This document shows, piece by piece, positions 41,497 through 51,003 of a stretch of 61,469 nt of DNA (its first letter is position 1; each line of letters opens with the position of its first letter). Under the pieces are notes generated by a model. The model was not told where the DNA came from. It made no database searches and worked only from the letters and a program-made list of their open reading frames with translations. Source of the stretch: Clostridium sp. CF012 (lineage in GTDB: Bacteria > Bacillota > Clostridia > Clostridiales > Clostridiaceae); NCBI RefSeq assembly GCF_018861755.1, contig NZ_JAHLEF010000029.1, forward strand, positions 1 to 61,469, read 5' to 3'. The position numbers were made by a program, and so were the translations under genes.

Positions 41497-42255
41497 ATGG
41501 AAGAGATACTTAATATAGTGGATTTGAGTAAGTTTTACAAAGATAAGTTGGCTTTAAATAAAGTTAACTTAACCTTTTATAAAGGTGAGATGGTAGCCAT
41601 AATCGGAGAAAGTGGAAGTGGAAAGACTACTTTAGCCAAAATAATAATAGGACTAGAAAAATTAGATATTGGTGAAATATTATACAGTGGAATTCGTCTA
41701 AAGTCTTTGAAAAAAAGAGAATTCACCATTTGTGCCGACATTCAGTATATATTCCAAGATCCTTATAGTTCACTGGAAGATTGTCACAGCCTTAGATTGG
41801 AATTAGAAGAGCCCATTAGAATATGCAAAAGGCATAAAAGGGATTTTATATCCATTGATAGAGCTTTAAGCTTAGTAGATTTAAATTTGTTACCACTTTT
41901 AGATAAAAAGATTTGTACTTTAAGTGGAGGTCAGAGGCAAAAGGTTGCAATTGCAAGGGCACTGATTCCAAATCCTAAAATAATTATTGCAGACGAATGT
42001 ACTTCTATGTTGGATGAAGAGAGCAGTACCGATATATTCAAAAGCTTCAATAACATAAGAATTAACCAAGGTACAACACTTATCACCATAGTGCATAATA
42101 TAGATTTTTTCAATGGATATTGGGATAGGATTTTAGTCATTAAAAACGGTGAAATTGAAGATGATGAGAGTTTCAAGGATTTTTATATAAATGCTAAAAG
42201 CGAATATAGTAAAGATCTTATAAAAGGCTATAAATTTTTAAGGAGGATTAATTAG
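41497..42255 (+). CDS. ABC importer ATPase, NikE/OppF class
   Basis: 252 residues. Walker A GESGSGKTT at about 36-44, signature LSGGQRQK at about 141-148, Walker B IIIADECTSMLD with the rare ADE-C in place of DEP. It ends in a TAG that overlaps the following GTG by one base, a sign of strong coupling. Also lacks the C-terminal extension of OppF. Confidence 0.85.
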   Translation: MEEILNIVDLSKFYKDKLALNKVNLTFYKGEMVAIIGESGSGKTTLAKIIIGLEKLDIGEILYSGIRLKSLKKREFTICADIQYIFQDPYSSLEDCHSLRLELEEPIRICKRHKRDFISIDRALSLVDLNLLPLLDKKICTLSGGQRQKVAIARALIPNPKIIIADECTSMLDEESSTDIFKSFNNIRINQGTTLITIVHNIDFFNGYWDRILVIKNGEIEDDESFKDFYINAKSEYSKDLIKGYKFLRRIN

Positions 42256-43808
42256 TGAAAAAAATCTATACAATAGACTTATCTAATAATGAAATATCAG
42301 TGGAAGATTATGACTTGAATTCTTTAGGGCATTATGGGAGAGGGCTAGCTGCATATCTAGTCCAGAAAAATGTAAAAGATAATGTGGGCAGATATGATGA
42401 AGATAATGTCATAGTCATAGTTCCTGGATTATTTACAGGAACTAATGTACCTAGTACGGGAAGAATGATTTTAGCCTCCAAATCTCAGAAAGATAAAGGA
42501 CTTCAAATAAATAATATTTCAGGGTCAATGGCACAAAAACTGGCCTCCTTAGATATTACAGCTATAATTATAAAAGGAAAAAACAAAGATAAAAATGCTG
42601 TAATAACCCTATGTGAAAATGAAGCTAAGATTATAACCCTGAAAAATTTAAAAGGCTTAAAGGTAAATAGTACTATAGATTTTCTTAGAGCTTCTTATGG
42701 AATCGATACGGCTATAATAGGCATAGGTCCTAGCGGTGAAGCTCAACTTCCTTTAAGCACTATATTTAGTACATATCCGAAAGGTGATCCCGTTTACTAC
42801 TGCTGCCGAGGAGGCTTTGGAGACATTTTTGGAAACAAGGGTCTAAAAGCTATATTGGTACAATCAGATAGCTATTTTAATAGTAGTGTATTTAACAAGG
42901 AAGCCTTAAAAGCAGAGGCTAAAAAGCTAGTAAAAATTATAGTATCAGATCCTATTTGTGGTGGTGCGTTGCCAGCCTATGGCTCAATAACACTGATGAA
43001 GTTGCTAAAAGGTGGTAAAAATATAAGGTTTAATAAGGTAGAGAAAAAAGTTAATACAGTAATTCTAAAGGAAAAAATAAATAGAACCTGTTCACCCTTG
43101 TGTGTTATAGGTTGCTTAAACAGACATAGTAACGATGGTAACAATATATTCTCATCCCCAGCAGAAAGCGAAGCATATGCGGCATTAAAGGAAATATTTG
43201 ATATAGATGATCTGACTTTCACAAAACTCTTTAATAAAAGTGCATTTGAATTAGGATTAGATTCTATAGAGCTTATATTTGCTTGCGGGCTTTATCTAAA
43301 AGCAGAAAATATTATTGGAACTGTGGAAGTTCTAATAAAGCTCTTAAAAGATGTTGAGGATTTAAATATTATTGGAAGGGTTATAGGAAGTAAAACTCAA
43401 GGAATATATAAACTTTATAGTGAAAAATCTGAGCTTCTACCTATGGTTTCAAGACCATCTACCACAGAAGAAAAAAACTTCAATGTAAAATTTATGATGA
43501 AAAGAAGCTTTAAAAATGTCAGTGATTTAGATTTACTATATGGTTATATTATAATGCTGGAAAACTTAGGTTTCTGTTTATTTTCATCCTTCGCGTTAAT
43601 AGACAATGAAGATGTATTAGATATACTGAAGAATTTATTTTATTATGCTACTGGAATAAAAATTGAGAATACAGAACTAATAGATTACAGCTTAAATTGC
43701 TTAGAAAAAGAGCTAAGCTATGAAAAATCGGTGAAACTTACTTCTGCTCAAAACACTATACCAGAGTTTGTAAAGGTGCTTTATAGATATTTTGATCATA
43801 AGAATTAA
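42255..43808 (+). CDS. Aldehyde ferredoxin oxidoreductase (AOR) family protein, divergent
   Basis: 517 residues (AOR usually about 600). GTG start after AGGAGGATTAATTA. N-domain: YGRGLAAYL, PGLFTGTNVPSTGRMILASKS and LDITAIIIKGK match AOR_N. Cys cluster TCSPLCVIGCLNRH (CxxxCxxxC), and a further Cys in LENLGFCLFSS corresponding to the second pterin/cluster motif. The first pterin motif has Phe for Asp (AFELGLDSI). It probably binds a tungsto- or molybdopterin and a 4Fe-4S cluster, but it is divergent. Last gene of the importer operon. Confidence 0.82.
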   Translation: MKKIYTIDLSNNEISVEDYDLNSLGHYGRGLAAYLVQKNVKDNVGRYDEDNVIVIVPGLFTGTNVPSTGRMILASKSQKDKGLQINNISGSMAQKLASLDITAIIIKGKNKDKNAVITLCENEAKIITLKNLKGLKVNSTIDFLRASYGIDTAIIGIGPSGEAQLPLSTIFSTYPKGDPVYYCCRGGFGDIFGNKGLKAILVQSDSYFNSSVFNKEALKAEAKKLVKIIVSDPICGGALPAYGSITLMKLLKGGKNIRFNKVEKKVNTVILKEKINRTCSPLCVIGCLNRHSNDGNNIFSSPAESEAYAALKEIFDIDDLTFTKLFNKSAFELGLDSIELIFACGLYLKAENIIGTVEVLIKLLKDVEDLNIIGRVIGSKTQGIYKLYSEKSELLPMVSRPSTTEEKNFNVKFMMKRSFKNVSDLDLLYGYIIMLENLGFCLFSSFALIDNEDVLDILKNLFYYATGIKIENTELIDYSLNCLEKELSYEKSVKLTSAQNTIPEFVKVLYRYFDHKN

Positions 43809-43831
43809 TTATTGGAATTTGCTATAACCTT

Positions 43832-43867
43832 AAAAACTCCCTCTTTTTAAAGGGAGTTTTTATTATA
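43832..43867 (+). terminator. Terminator of the ABC/AOR operon
   Basis: AAAAACTCCCT (43832-43842) pairs with AGGGAGTTTTT (43851-43861), 11 bp with an 8-nt loop, followed by T-rich sequence. It ends the six-gene operon. Confidence 0.85.
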
Positions 43868-43903
43868 TTTCATATAATTAATAATATTGTTCATTATTTG
43901 TCC

Positions 43904-43932
43904 TTGAAAAGATACGGTTTAAATGGTAAAAT
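43904..43932 (+). promoter_or_regulatory. Promoter of the nhaC-type gene
   Basis: TTGAAA (43904-43909) and TAAAAT (43927-43932) with a 17-bp spacer. The leader before the antiporter start is about 95 nt. Confidence 0.55.
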
Positions 43933-44034
43933 ATACAAACAATATCATTGATTCTTTATTAAATTGTATTGATTTATAATTGTAATTATTAAATGTGGAA
44001 TTCAGATTATAAATATATTTTATAGAGGTGACAC

Positions 44035-45414
44035 ATGAACAAAAAAAGTATATCAAAAATTCATTTTTATATTATTGTTGCAGCAAGTATAATTCTAATT
44101 TCTGCATGTATTACAATTAAAATATCACTGGCATATGGGTTTTTAAGTAGTATTATTTTTACATCTACCATACTTATAAAATACAAATACACAGTAAAGG
44201 ATATAACAGTTCTATTATTTTCCGGGCTAAAAGAAGCTTGGATGCTTTATGTACTAATTCTACTTATCGGTGCAGCAGCTTCTGTTTGGATGGCCTCAGG
44301 TGTTGTACCCTCCCTAATGTATTATGGATTTGAATATATGAAAAATATGAATTTTCTTCTTGCTACCTTTCTAATAGTTTCTCTAGTATCTATATTTATG
44401 GGGACTGCAATTGGAACAGTAAGTACAATAGGCATTGCCCTACTTGGTGTTGGCAAGGGCTTTGGAGTACCCGCCCCAATACTTCTTGGAGTAATAATAT
44501 CTGGTGCTTTTATTGCAGATAAGATGTCTCCAATCTCCGGTCTGTTTAATCTTACACTTACAACAACCAAAAGAAGCTATAAACAAGTAATGACTGCAAT
44601 GCTCCCAACCTTTATTCCACTATTTCTAATTACCGCTTTAGTATATTACTTAATAGGCAGAAATTTCAGCATTAGCACTGGGTCTGAAAATCTAATATAT
44701 TATCAAAATGCAATATTAGATGGCTTTAAAATATCACCATTTATTGCACTTCTACCTGTCATAATCCTTGTGATGTCTCTTTTAGGTTCTAAAACAATAC
44801 CTACAATATTAATAGGTCTTTTGGCAGGTTGCCTAGTCAGTGTTTTCTCTCAGCATATGTCCCTTGCTTCCCTTATAAAATCACTTTTTTTTGGATACCA
44901 TGGTTCTACTGCCTCTACTGAGCTTAATAAAATACTTATTAGTGGTGGTATTAAATCTATGGTAGAGGTGGTTCTTATAGTTATGGGTGCAGTTAGTCTA
45001 ACAAGCCTATTTGAGAAAACTGGAATGATAGCTCCACTAATTGAAAAACTAACCAGTGGTGTACGTACCAAGAGGCAGCTTATTTTTAAAACAGCGCTAA
45101 TTAGCAGTTTCTTAACCATAATAACCTGTGATCAGACTGTTGGCATATTACTTCCTGGAAGACTTCTACAGGATAAATATAATGAACTTGGTGTCGATAC
45201 TACCCTTCTTGCAAGGACTATTTCGGATACAGGTACCATAATTGCACCTTTAATGGTTTGGAATATTAATGCCCTTATACTTAAATCTCTTACTGGAATT
45301 TCCGCTACTTCCTATGCGCCCTTTGCAGTATTGTGCTATCTCTCCCCTATTATTACAATAATTGTTTCATATAGACTTAAAGAAAAGCAAAAATCAGTGG
45401 CGGAAACTCTTTAA
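44035..45414 (+). CDS. nhaC: Na+/H+ antiporter, NhaC family
   Basis: 459 residues with 11-12 hydrophobic segments. NhaC-family signatures: GAAASVWMASGVVPSLMYYGF, SLVSIFMGTAIGTVSTIGIAL (in parts), and GAFIADKMSPISGLFNLTLT with the conserved Asp. DQTVGILLPGRLL near residue 370 is also typical. Start ATG with GAGGTGACAC. It is monocistronic and convergent with the GH65 gene, sharing the last 4 bp (TTAA). Confidence 0.88.
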   Translation: MNKKSISKIHFYIIVAASIILISACITIKISLAYGFLSSIIFTSTILIKYKYTVKDITVLLFSGLKEAWMLYVLILLIGAAASVWMASGVVPSLMYYGFEYMKNMNFLLATFLIVSLVSIFMGTAIGTVSTIGIALLGVGKGFGVPAPILLGVIISGAFIADKMSPISGLFNLTLTTTKRSYKQVMTAMLPTFIPLFLITALVYYLIGRNFSISTGSENLIYYQNAILDGFKISPFIALLPVIILVMSLLGSKTIPTILIGLLAGCLVSVFSQHMSLASLIKSLFFGYHGSTASTELNKILISGGIKSMVEVVLIVMGAVSLTSLFEKTGMIAPLIEKLTSGVRTKRQLIFKTALISSFLTIITCDQTVGILLPGRLLQDKYNELGVDTTLLARTISDTGTIIAPLMVWNINALILKSLTGISATSYAPFAVLCYLSPIITIIVSYRLKEKQKSVAETL

Positions 45415-47690
45415 TTCACTATTTCTATTTTCCCACTTTCCACAATTTCGTATAATATATTATTAACTTTCAAACTAATGGTACAATCACATTCAACAGT
45501 TATTTCTGTTTTATCCATTTTCATATCTATTTGAATATGAGCACCTTTATATAAAAATTTAAATTTAAGCTCCTTCCATTTTTCAGGAAGCTTTGGTGTA
45601 AGGGAAATATAATCTTCTTTTATTCTCAGACCTGCAAAGCCATACACTATTGCCATCCAGGTCCCACCCATATTAGCAGTATGTACACCATCCTTAGTGT
45701 TTCCATGAGTATCATCTAAATCTAATCTTGCTGTTTCTATAAAATATTCATATGCTTTTTCAGAATATCCTATCTTGGATGCCATAATGCTATAGGCAGC
45801 ACAGGATAAGGATGAATCATGTGTTGTTATTTTTTCATAATAATCATAAGAATTTTTAATAGTTTGAGTATCTGACTCATCTTCCACGAGAAAATGTGCA
45901 AGTACCGTATCTGCCTGCTTTAACACTTGGTATCTATAGATAGTTAGTGGATGGAAATTTAGCAAAAGAGGATATTTCTCTTTTGGTGTATTTTCAAAAT
46001 CCCATACTGCTTTAGATAAAAAGGTATCATCCTGGGCGTTAATTTTAAGTTCATCATTATAGGGCAAACACATATTTTTATAGGCTTCTGCAAACTGCTC
46101 TATTTCTTCCTCAGTTAAGCTTATTTTCTTACATAAGCTATTTAGCATTTTCGAATCCTTCTCTAAGAGTTCATAATACAATTTTGATGCCCATTTTAAA
46201 TTATATTTTGCCATGACATTTGTATAGTAATTATTATTTACAATGGCAGTATACTCATCCGGCCCTGTTACCGCATCAATTTTAAATTGTCCCTTATGAA
46301 AATGTCCTATTTCAAGCCATATTCTTGCGGTTTCAAAAACAACCTCTGCCCCACACTCTTTTATAAAATCTATATCTCCCGTTGCTAAATAATATTGTAT
46401 ATAAGAATATGCTATATCAGCGTTGATATGGTATTGAGCAGTTCCACCAGGGAAATAAGCTGAACACTCATCACCTATTATAGTTCTCCAAGGATATGCT
46501 GCCCCACTTTTGTGACCTAGCTCTCTTGCTCTTTTCCTTGCCTTATCTAAAATAGTGTATCGATATTTCAACAGTCCCTTTGCTAGTTCCGGATAGCATA
46601 GAGTGAAGAATGGAAGAATATAAATTTCTGTATCCCAAAAATAATGGCCTTCGTAGCCTTCTCCGCTTAATCCCTTTGCTGTTATGTTGCTTTTAGCATC
46701 CTTTCCTACTGCTTGAAGAAGTTGAAATAGATTATACCTGAGCCCAAGCTTAAGTTTTTCATCTCCTTCAATATTAATGTCTGCTAGGCTCCAAAATCCC
46801 TTTAAATAATCTCTTTGCTCATCTAATAATTGCCTAAAAGGTTTTTTGCTTATCTTTTCTACTATATCTATTCCTTGATTCACTAGATTTTCGTATCGCC
46901 TTGAATCGGTATATACATTATATTTTGTAAAGTTTATAATTTCTTTCCCGGACCCTGTTTTAAAAATAGTCTTTACTGCTTTGCCTGTGTTCACAAGAGA
47001 AACTTCATAATTAACATTGCAGCTATGCCTTGTTGTGACAGCTACAAGCTTCTTAGAGTTTTCTGTTTCCGATACTACCTGCATAATATCACTTTCTACC
47101 ACCATAGACACTACAGATAAGATATTACCATGTCCTGCTGCTAGACGAGGGTCGCTTTCATCTGTAAAGTTTGTTACATCCCCATCAATTGCAGACTCTA
47201 TAATAATTCCTTCATTAAAATTAACTTTTTCTACTTCGTAATTAATAGCGAATAATTCTAAGTATTTTAATGAAGCAAGTCTTGTTATCTTTATTTTAAG
47301 TTCTAATCCTCCCGGTGAAACCCACCATATTTCGCGAACGTAGCACCCAACTTCCATGTCTAGGTACCTATTTAGGCTTTTTACAGTTCCCTCAAACAGA
47401 GAGAACTGTTCTCCATTAATTATTATATTAATATTTTGTGCATCTGTAATATTTACAATTTTTTGCATAATTTCTGGAAAAGCATAGGCTTTTTCCCCAT
47501 ATTGAATAGGCGCTTCCTCATAAAACGCATTTATATAGGTTCCTCTAATTGTTCCGTAATTCTCAGGATATTTCTCTTCAAAGTTTCCTCTAATTCCTAT
47601 ATATCCATTTGAAACATTAAAAATACTTTCATTTTTTAAAAGATCCTCTTTATTTAAACTATTATCGCTAATAATCCATCCATTTTTCAT
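45411..47690 (-). CDS. Glycoside hydrolase family 65 disaccharide phosphorylase
   Basis: 759 residues. N-terminal beta-sandwich domain (1-260), linker, (alpha/alpha)6 barrel. The catalytic acid is the Glu of DAVTGPDEYTAIVNN near 478. The phosphate-binding and substrate loop region contains YEGHYFWDTEIYILPFFTLC (about 345-365). GH65 enzymes split maltose, trehalose, kojibiose or nigerose with phosphate into glucose and beta-glucose-1-phosphate. Here the ABC importer operon supplies an alpha-glucoside. The exact substrate is unclear. Its stop overlaps nhaC. Confidence 0.9.
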   Translation of the reverse strand: MKNGWIISDNSLNKEDLLKNESIFNVSNGYIGIRGNFEEKYPENYGTIRGTYINAFYEEAPIQYGEKAYAFPEIMQKIVNITDAQNINIIINGEQFSLFEGTVKSLNRYLDMEVGCYVREIWWVSPGGLELKIKITRLASLKYLELFAINYEVEKVNFNEGIIIESAIDGDVTNFTDESDPRLAAGHGNILSVVSMVVESDIMQVVSETENSKKLVAVTTRHSCNVNYEVSLVNTGKAVKTIFKTGSGKEIINFTKYNVYTDSRRYENLVNQGIDIVEKISKKPFRQLLDEQRDYLKGFWSLADINIEGDEKLKLGLRYNLFQLLQAVGKDAKSNITAKGLSGEGYEGHYFWDTEIYILPFFTLCYPELAKGLLKYRYTILDKARKRARELGHKSGAAYPWRTIIGDECSAYFPGGTAQYHINADIAYSYIQYYLATGDIDFIKECGAEVVFETARIWLEIGHFHKGQFKIDAVTGPDEYTAIVNNNYYTNVMAKYNLKWASKLYYELLEKDSKMLNSLCKKISLTEEEIEQFAEAYKNMCLPYNDELKINAQDDTFLSKAVWDFENTPKEKYPLLLNFHPLTIYRYQVLKQADTVLAHFLVEDESDTQTIKNSYDYYEKITTHDSSLSCAAYSIMASKIGYSEKAYEYFIETARLDLDDTHGNTKDGVHTANMGGTWMAIVYGFAGLRIKEDYISLTPKLPEKWKELKFKFLYKGAHIQIDMKMDKTEITVECDCTISLKVNNILYEIVESGKIEIVN

Positions 47691-47739
47691 AATGTTTACT
47701 CTCCCTTTGAGTTATGGATAATATACTTATAACTCTGAA

Positions 47740-48585
47740 TTATTTAACGGCTCCAGCCATAACACCTTTAATAATATATTTCTGTGAAAATAGATAGAAA
47801 ATAATTATTGGTATAATCGTAAGCACAAGTCCTGCCATTGCCAGATTCCATTGTATTGTAAATTCTCCGAAAAAATAGAAGGTTGAAAGTGGAATCGTTC
47901 GGAGGGTTGGACTTCTTAGTACCAAAGATGGCAGTAAATAGTCATTCCATATCCATATTACATTTAAAATGGCTACTGTAACTGTAATTGGCTTTAAGTT
48001 AGGAAATACGATTCTCCAAAACACCTGGAACTTGTTGCATCCATCTATCATTGCAGCTTCTTCTAGGGATCGTGGAACAGCCTTTATAAATCCATGATAT
48101 AGAAAGACAGATAAGCTGGTTCCAAAACCAATATACATAAAAATTAGTCCATAATAGGTATCTATCATCGAAAAATTAATAGCTTTAATTTCCCACCCGC
48201 TCATGTATTGCATTAGTGGAATCATAACAGACTGAAAAGGAACAAGCATTGTTGCAACAAAAGTGTAAAATATGAAATTGCCAAGCTTTGAACTACTTCT
48301 TACTATTGCCCATGCTGACATTGATGAAAAAATTATTATCAAAACAATACTTATTATTGTTACAAGTAAAGAGTTTGATAAGGCTTTTAGAAATTTCATT
48401 TTTTCAATAGCTGATATATAAAAAGAGAAATCTAAGGATTTCGGTAGTCCTATGGTGTCCGTGAAAATCTGAGCTCTACCTTTAAAAGAGTTGACCACCA
48501 TAATATACATAGGGAATAAGGTTACCGCTACTGAAAGAACTCCTAGTATAACAAACATTGTAGATGCTTTTAATTTTCCTTTCAT
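47740..48585 (-). CDS. Sugar ABC importer permease (MalG-like)
   Basis: 281 residues with six membrane helices and the EAA loop EEAAMIDGCNKFQVFWRIVF, the MalG/UgpE-type signature. The N-terminus is STMFVILGVLSVAVTLFPMYIMVVNSFK. Last base shared with the upstream permease stop. It forms the membrane channel with the MalF-like permease. Confidence 0.9.
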   Translation of the reverse strand: MKGKLKASTMFVILGVLSVAVTLFPMYIMVVNSFKGRAQIFTDTIGLPKSLDFSFYISAIEKMKFLKALSNSLLVTIISIVLIIIFSSMSAWAIVRSSSKLGNFIFYTFVATMLVPFQSVMIPLMQYMSGWEIKAINFSMIDTYYGLIFMYIGFGTSLSVFLYHGFIKAVPRSLEEAAMIDGCNKFQVFWRIVFPNLKPITVTVAILNVIWIWNDYLLPSLVLRSPTLRTIPLSTFYFFGEFTIQWNLAMAGLVLTIIPIIIFYLFSQKYIIKGVMAGAVK

Positions 48586-49463
48586 TACATATCAACCTCT
48601 CTTTTCTTAGTAGTATAGATCTGTAAGACAGTAACTACCATTATGACCAAGAAAAAGATAATAGACTTAGCCTGTGCCTGTGCATACTTATTATAGCTAA
48701 AGGCTGTTGAAAATATATTCATGGTAACAAGTTCTGTACTTCCAAAAGGCCCACCGTTCGTTAATGATAGGTTAGTATCATATTGCTTGAAAGAATTTGA
48801 TAAAGTGATAAATAAACTTATTGTAAAAGCAGGTGCTATTAGAGGAAGTGTTATTCTTTTGAATTTAGTCCAGTTGTTTGCCCCATCTATACTGGCAGCT
48901 TCCATAACTTCCTCAGATATACTCTCAATAGAAGCTATGTATATTACCATTACATATCCCGCCATTTGCCATACCCCTACAACAACCAAGGCCCAAAAGG
49001 CTGATGTAGGCTCATCTAACCAATTAAAGAATATCTTTTCTGTATGTGTCAATATACCAAATTGTTCGAAAAACTTTGTAAATATAAATTTCCATATAAA
49101 ACCTAGAATAAGACCGCCAATTAAATTAGGTAAAAAATATACCCCTCTAAAAAAATTTTTACCCTTAATTTTTGAAGTTACTAGTAGAGCTAGTGAAAGC
49201 CCTACAATATTAACAAGAATAATCATAACAAAAGTATATTGTGTTGTAAGCCAAAAAGCGTCACTAAACTTTTTATCTCCGAAAGCCGCTGCATAATTTG
49301 TAAATCCTACAAAAGTTGAACCTTTAAAAGCAAAACCATTCCAATTTGTAAAAGAGTATACTATTCCCATAACAAAAGGAATAATAACTACATTTATAAA
49401 TATAAACAGCGAAGGAATAACAAACAAGGCTGTAGTTATTTTGCCTTTGAGTTTTTTATTCAT
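48585..49463 (-). CDS. Sugar ABC importer permease (MalF-like)
   Basis: 292 residues from the ATG at 49463 (GGAGGGTGTAATA). The EAA loop is EVMEAASIDGANNWTKFKRI. Six membrane helices; GLSLALLVTSKIKGKNFFRG. The family is MalF/UgpA type. A hairpin at 49496-49532 separates it from the binding-protein gene. Confidence 0.9.
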   Translation of the reverse strand: MNKKLKGKITTALFVIPSLFIFINVVIIPFVMGIVYSFTNWNGFAFKGSTFVGFTNYAAAFGDKKFSDAFWLTTQYTFVMIILVNIVGLSLALLVTSKIKGKNFFRGVYFLPNLIGGLILGFIWKFIFTKFFEQFGILTHTEKIFFNWLDEPTSAFWALVVVGVWQMAGYVMVIYIASIESISEEVMEAASIDGANNWTKFKRITLPLIAPAFTISLFITLSNSFKQYDTNLSLTNGGPFGSTELVTMNIFSTAFSYNKYAQAQAKSIIFFLVIMVVTVLQIYTTKKREVDM

Positions 49464-49495
49464 TATTACACCCTCCATTTCTATTTTTATTTTTC

Positions 49496-49532
49496 TTAGA
49501 TTAAAAGCCCCTTATGGAGGCTTTTAATCTAA
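49496..49532. terminator. 14-bp stem-loop between binding protein and permease genes
   Basis: TTAGATTAAAAGCC (49496-49509) pairs perfectly with 49519-49532, loop 9 nt. No U-run on the minus strand. Like the malE-malF hairpins of E. coli it probably stabilises the binding-protein transcript and lowers permease levels. Confidence 0.65.
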
Positions 49533-49541
49533 GAAGGTATG

Positions 49542-50816
49542 CTATTTCTTTGCTGCATTAATCCAAACTGCGTTTATTTCATCTAGTAATTGATCTGTAT
49601 TTGTTTTGCCTGCATAAAATTTTTCCATTGCACTGGAACAATCCTTGTCAACACCTGCTGGGAATAGACTGAAAGTCCATGGAAGAGTCTTTCCATCCTC
49701 TGAATATTTCGAAACATCCTTGGAAAGAACATCTAATTTACTAGTATCAAAGCCATTGTATGCAGGAATAACCTTGAATTTCTCAGTAACATATACTTGC
49801 CCAGCTGGATTAGTAAATAACCAATCAAGGAACGCAATTGCTCCTGCTTGTTGTGCTTTCGAAGCAGCTTTATTTACTCTAAAGAAGTTTGAGTTTCCTA
49901 CTGATATGGACTGATTACCATTTATTGGCATTGCCATCATACCATATTCAAAACTAACTTTATAATCGTCAATTATTCCTTGTGCCCAGTTTCCTTGATG
50001 AATCATTGCAAATTTTCCTTGTGCAAATCCTGCAACTTGATCGTCATAACTATCCTTGGCAAGATTTGTATATGGTTTAAGCTTTGCTAAATCTTCTGCA
50101 TATTGTTTAACTTCTGGGACGTCTTTTAACTTTAATTCTCCACTTATAACCTTAGGAATAACCTCTTTGTAGTTACTCATTGTTGCAAATGGCCAGTTGA
50201 ATGGGTGCATAAATTGGAAGTATGTTTCTTTTGCAAAGGCTATTGGACTTTTCACACCTTTAACAAGTGCAAGTTTCTTGCTTGCTTGGGCTAAATCATC
50301 TATTGACTTGATACTAGCAGGGTCTACTCCTGCCTCCTTGAACATAGTTTTATTATATATTAATCCAAAGCCTTCAATAGCCATTGGCAAACCGTATAGC
50401 TTACCATCCTTCATTGCATCATCAGCCTGTCCTTTAGCTACTTGTTTTGCTGCTTTTGCAGAGTCCAGTGGCGCCATAAAACTGAAGAACTTTTCAAACT
50501 CGCTACCACTGCCGCAAGTGAAAAGTGTAGGTGCTTTTTCTGGACTAGATGCAAACTGTGATTGTAGGGTTGTTACTAAATTATCTCCTGCTGAACCTAA
50601 GATTTGAACCTCAACATCAGTTTGAGAGCTATTAAAGGTCTTTGCTGCATCTTCAAGCTGTGTTTGAATTTCAACCTTGTTTTGAATTACTGTAATTACT
50701 GCTTTCTCCTTTTTAACTGGATCAGTTGGTTTTGTATCCCCACTTTTTGAGGCACATCCAGTCATAGTTGATAATGCAAATACAATAGCTAAAATAGTAC
50801 TCATGGATTTTTTCAT
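49542..50816 (-). CDS. Sugar ABC importer substrate-binding lipoprotein
   Basis: 424 residues; lipobox LSTMTGCASK (Cys about 21). SBP_bac_1 family: VEVQILGSAGDNLVTTLQSQ, ALAYNKTMFKEAGVDP-like sequence (YNKTMFKEAGVDPASIKS), and GNSNFFRVNKAASKAQQAGAI. It delivers an oligosaccharide or alpha-glucoside to the permeases. The first gene of the operon, controlled by the divergent AraC gene. Confidence 0.9.
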   Translation of the reverse strand: MKKSMSTILAIVFALSTMTGCASKSGDTKPTDPVKKEKAVITVIQNKVEIQTQLEDAAKTFNSSQTDVEVQILGSAGDNLVTTLQSQFASSPEKAPTLFTCGSGSEFEKFFSFMAPLDSAKAAKQVAKGQADDAMKDGKLYGLPMAIEGFGLIYNKTMFKEAGVDPASIKSIDDLAQASKKLALVKGVKSPIAFAKETYFQFMHPFNWPFATMSNYKEVIPKVISGELKLKDVPEVKQYAEDLAKLKPYTNLAKDSYDDQVAGFAQGKFAMIHQGNWAQGIIDDYKVSFEYGMMAMPINGNQSISVGNSNFFRVNKAASKAQQAGAIAFLDWLFTNPAGQVYVTEKFKVIPAYNGFDTSKLDVLSKDVSKYSEDGKTLPWTFSLFPAGVDKDCSSAMEKFYAGKTNTDQLLDEINAVWINAAKK

Positions 50817-50891
50817 GCTAATTCCCCCTATTTTTTATTTCTTTACGGCTTCAAAATATAATGAATACCTTTACACCAATAGTTTGGTATA

Positions 50892-50940
50892 GTCAAAATA
50901 TTCAAAGTATATTGACATTATACCCAGAAAATTGTATGCT
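50892..50940. promoter_or_regulatory. Divergent control region with dyad and AraC-gene promoter
   Basis: GTCAAAATA (50892-50900) and TATATTGAC (50908-50916) form an imperfect inverted repeat. The plus-strand AraC promoter uses TTGACA (50912-50917) and TATGCT (50935-50940) with a 17-bp spacer, so its -35 overlaps the dyad. A TATAAT on the minus strand (50922-50917) abuts the dyad and could serve the sugar operon. Confidence 0.45.
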
Positions 50941-51003
50941 TTTTACACAATGTTAATATATTTTGCACTTTATTATGGTTAATTTTTGTGAGGTGATAAT
51001 TCT

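Noticed and set aside
48721-49296. 191-codon plus-strand ORF over the MalF-like permease
   Set aside because: Antisense shadow of a clear membrane protein gene.
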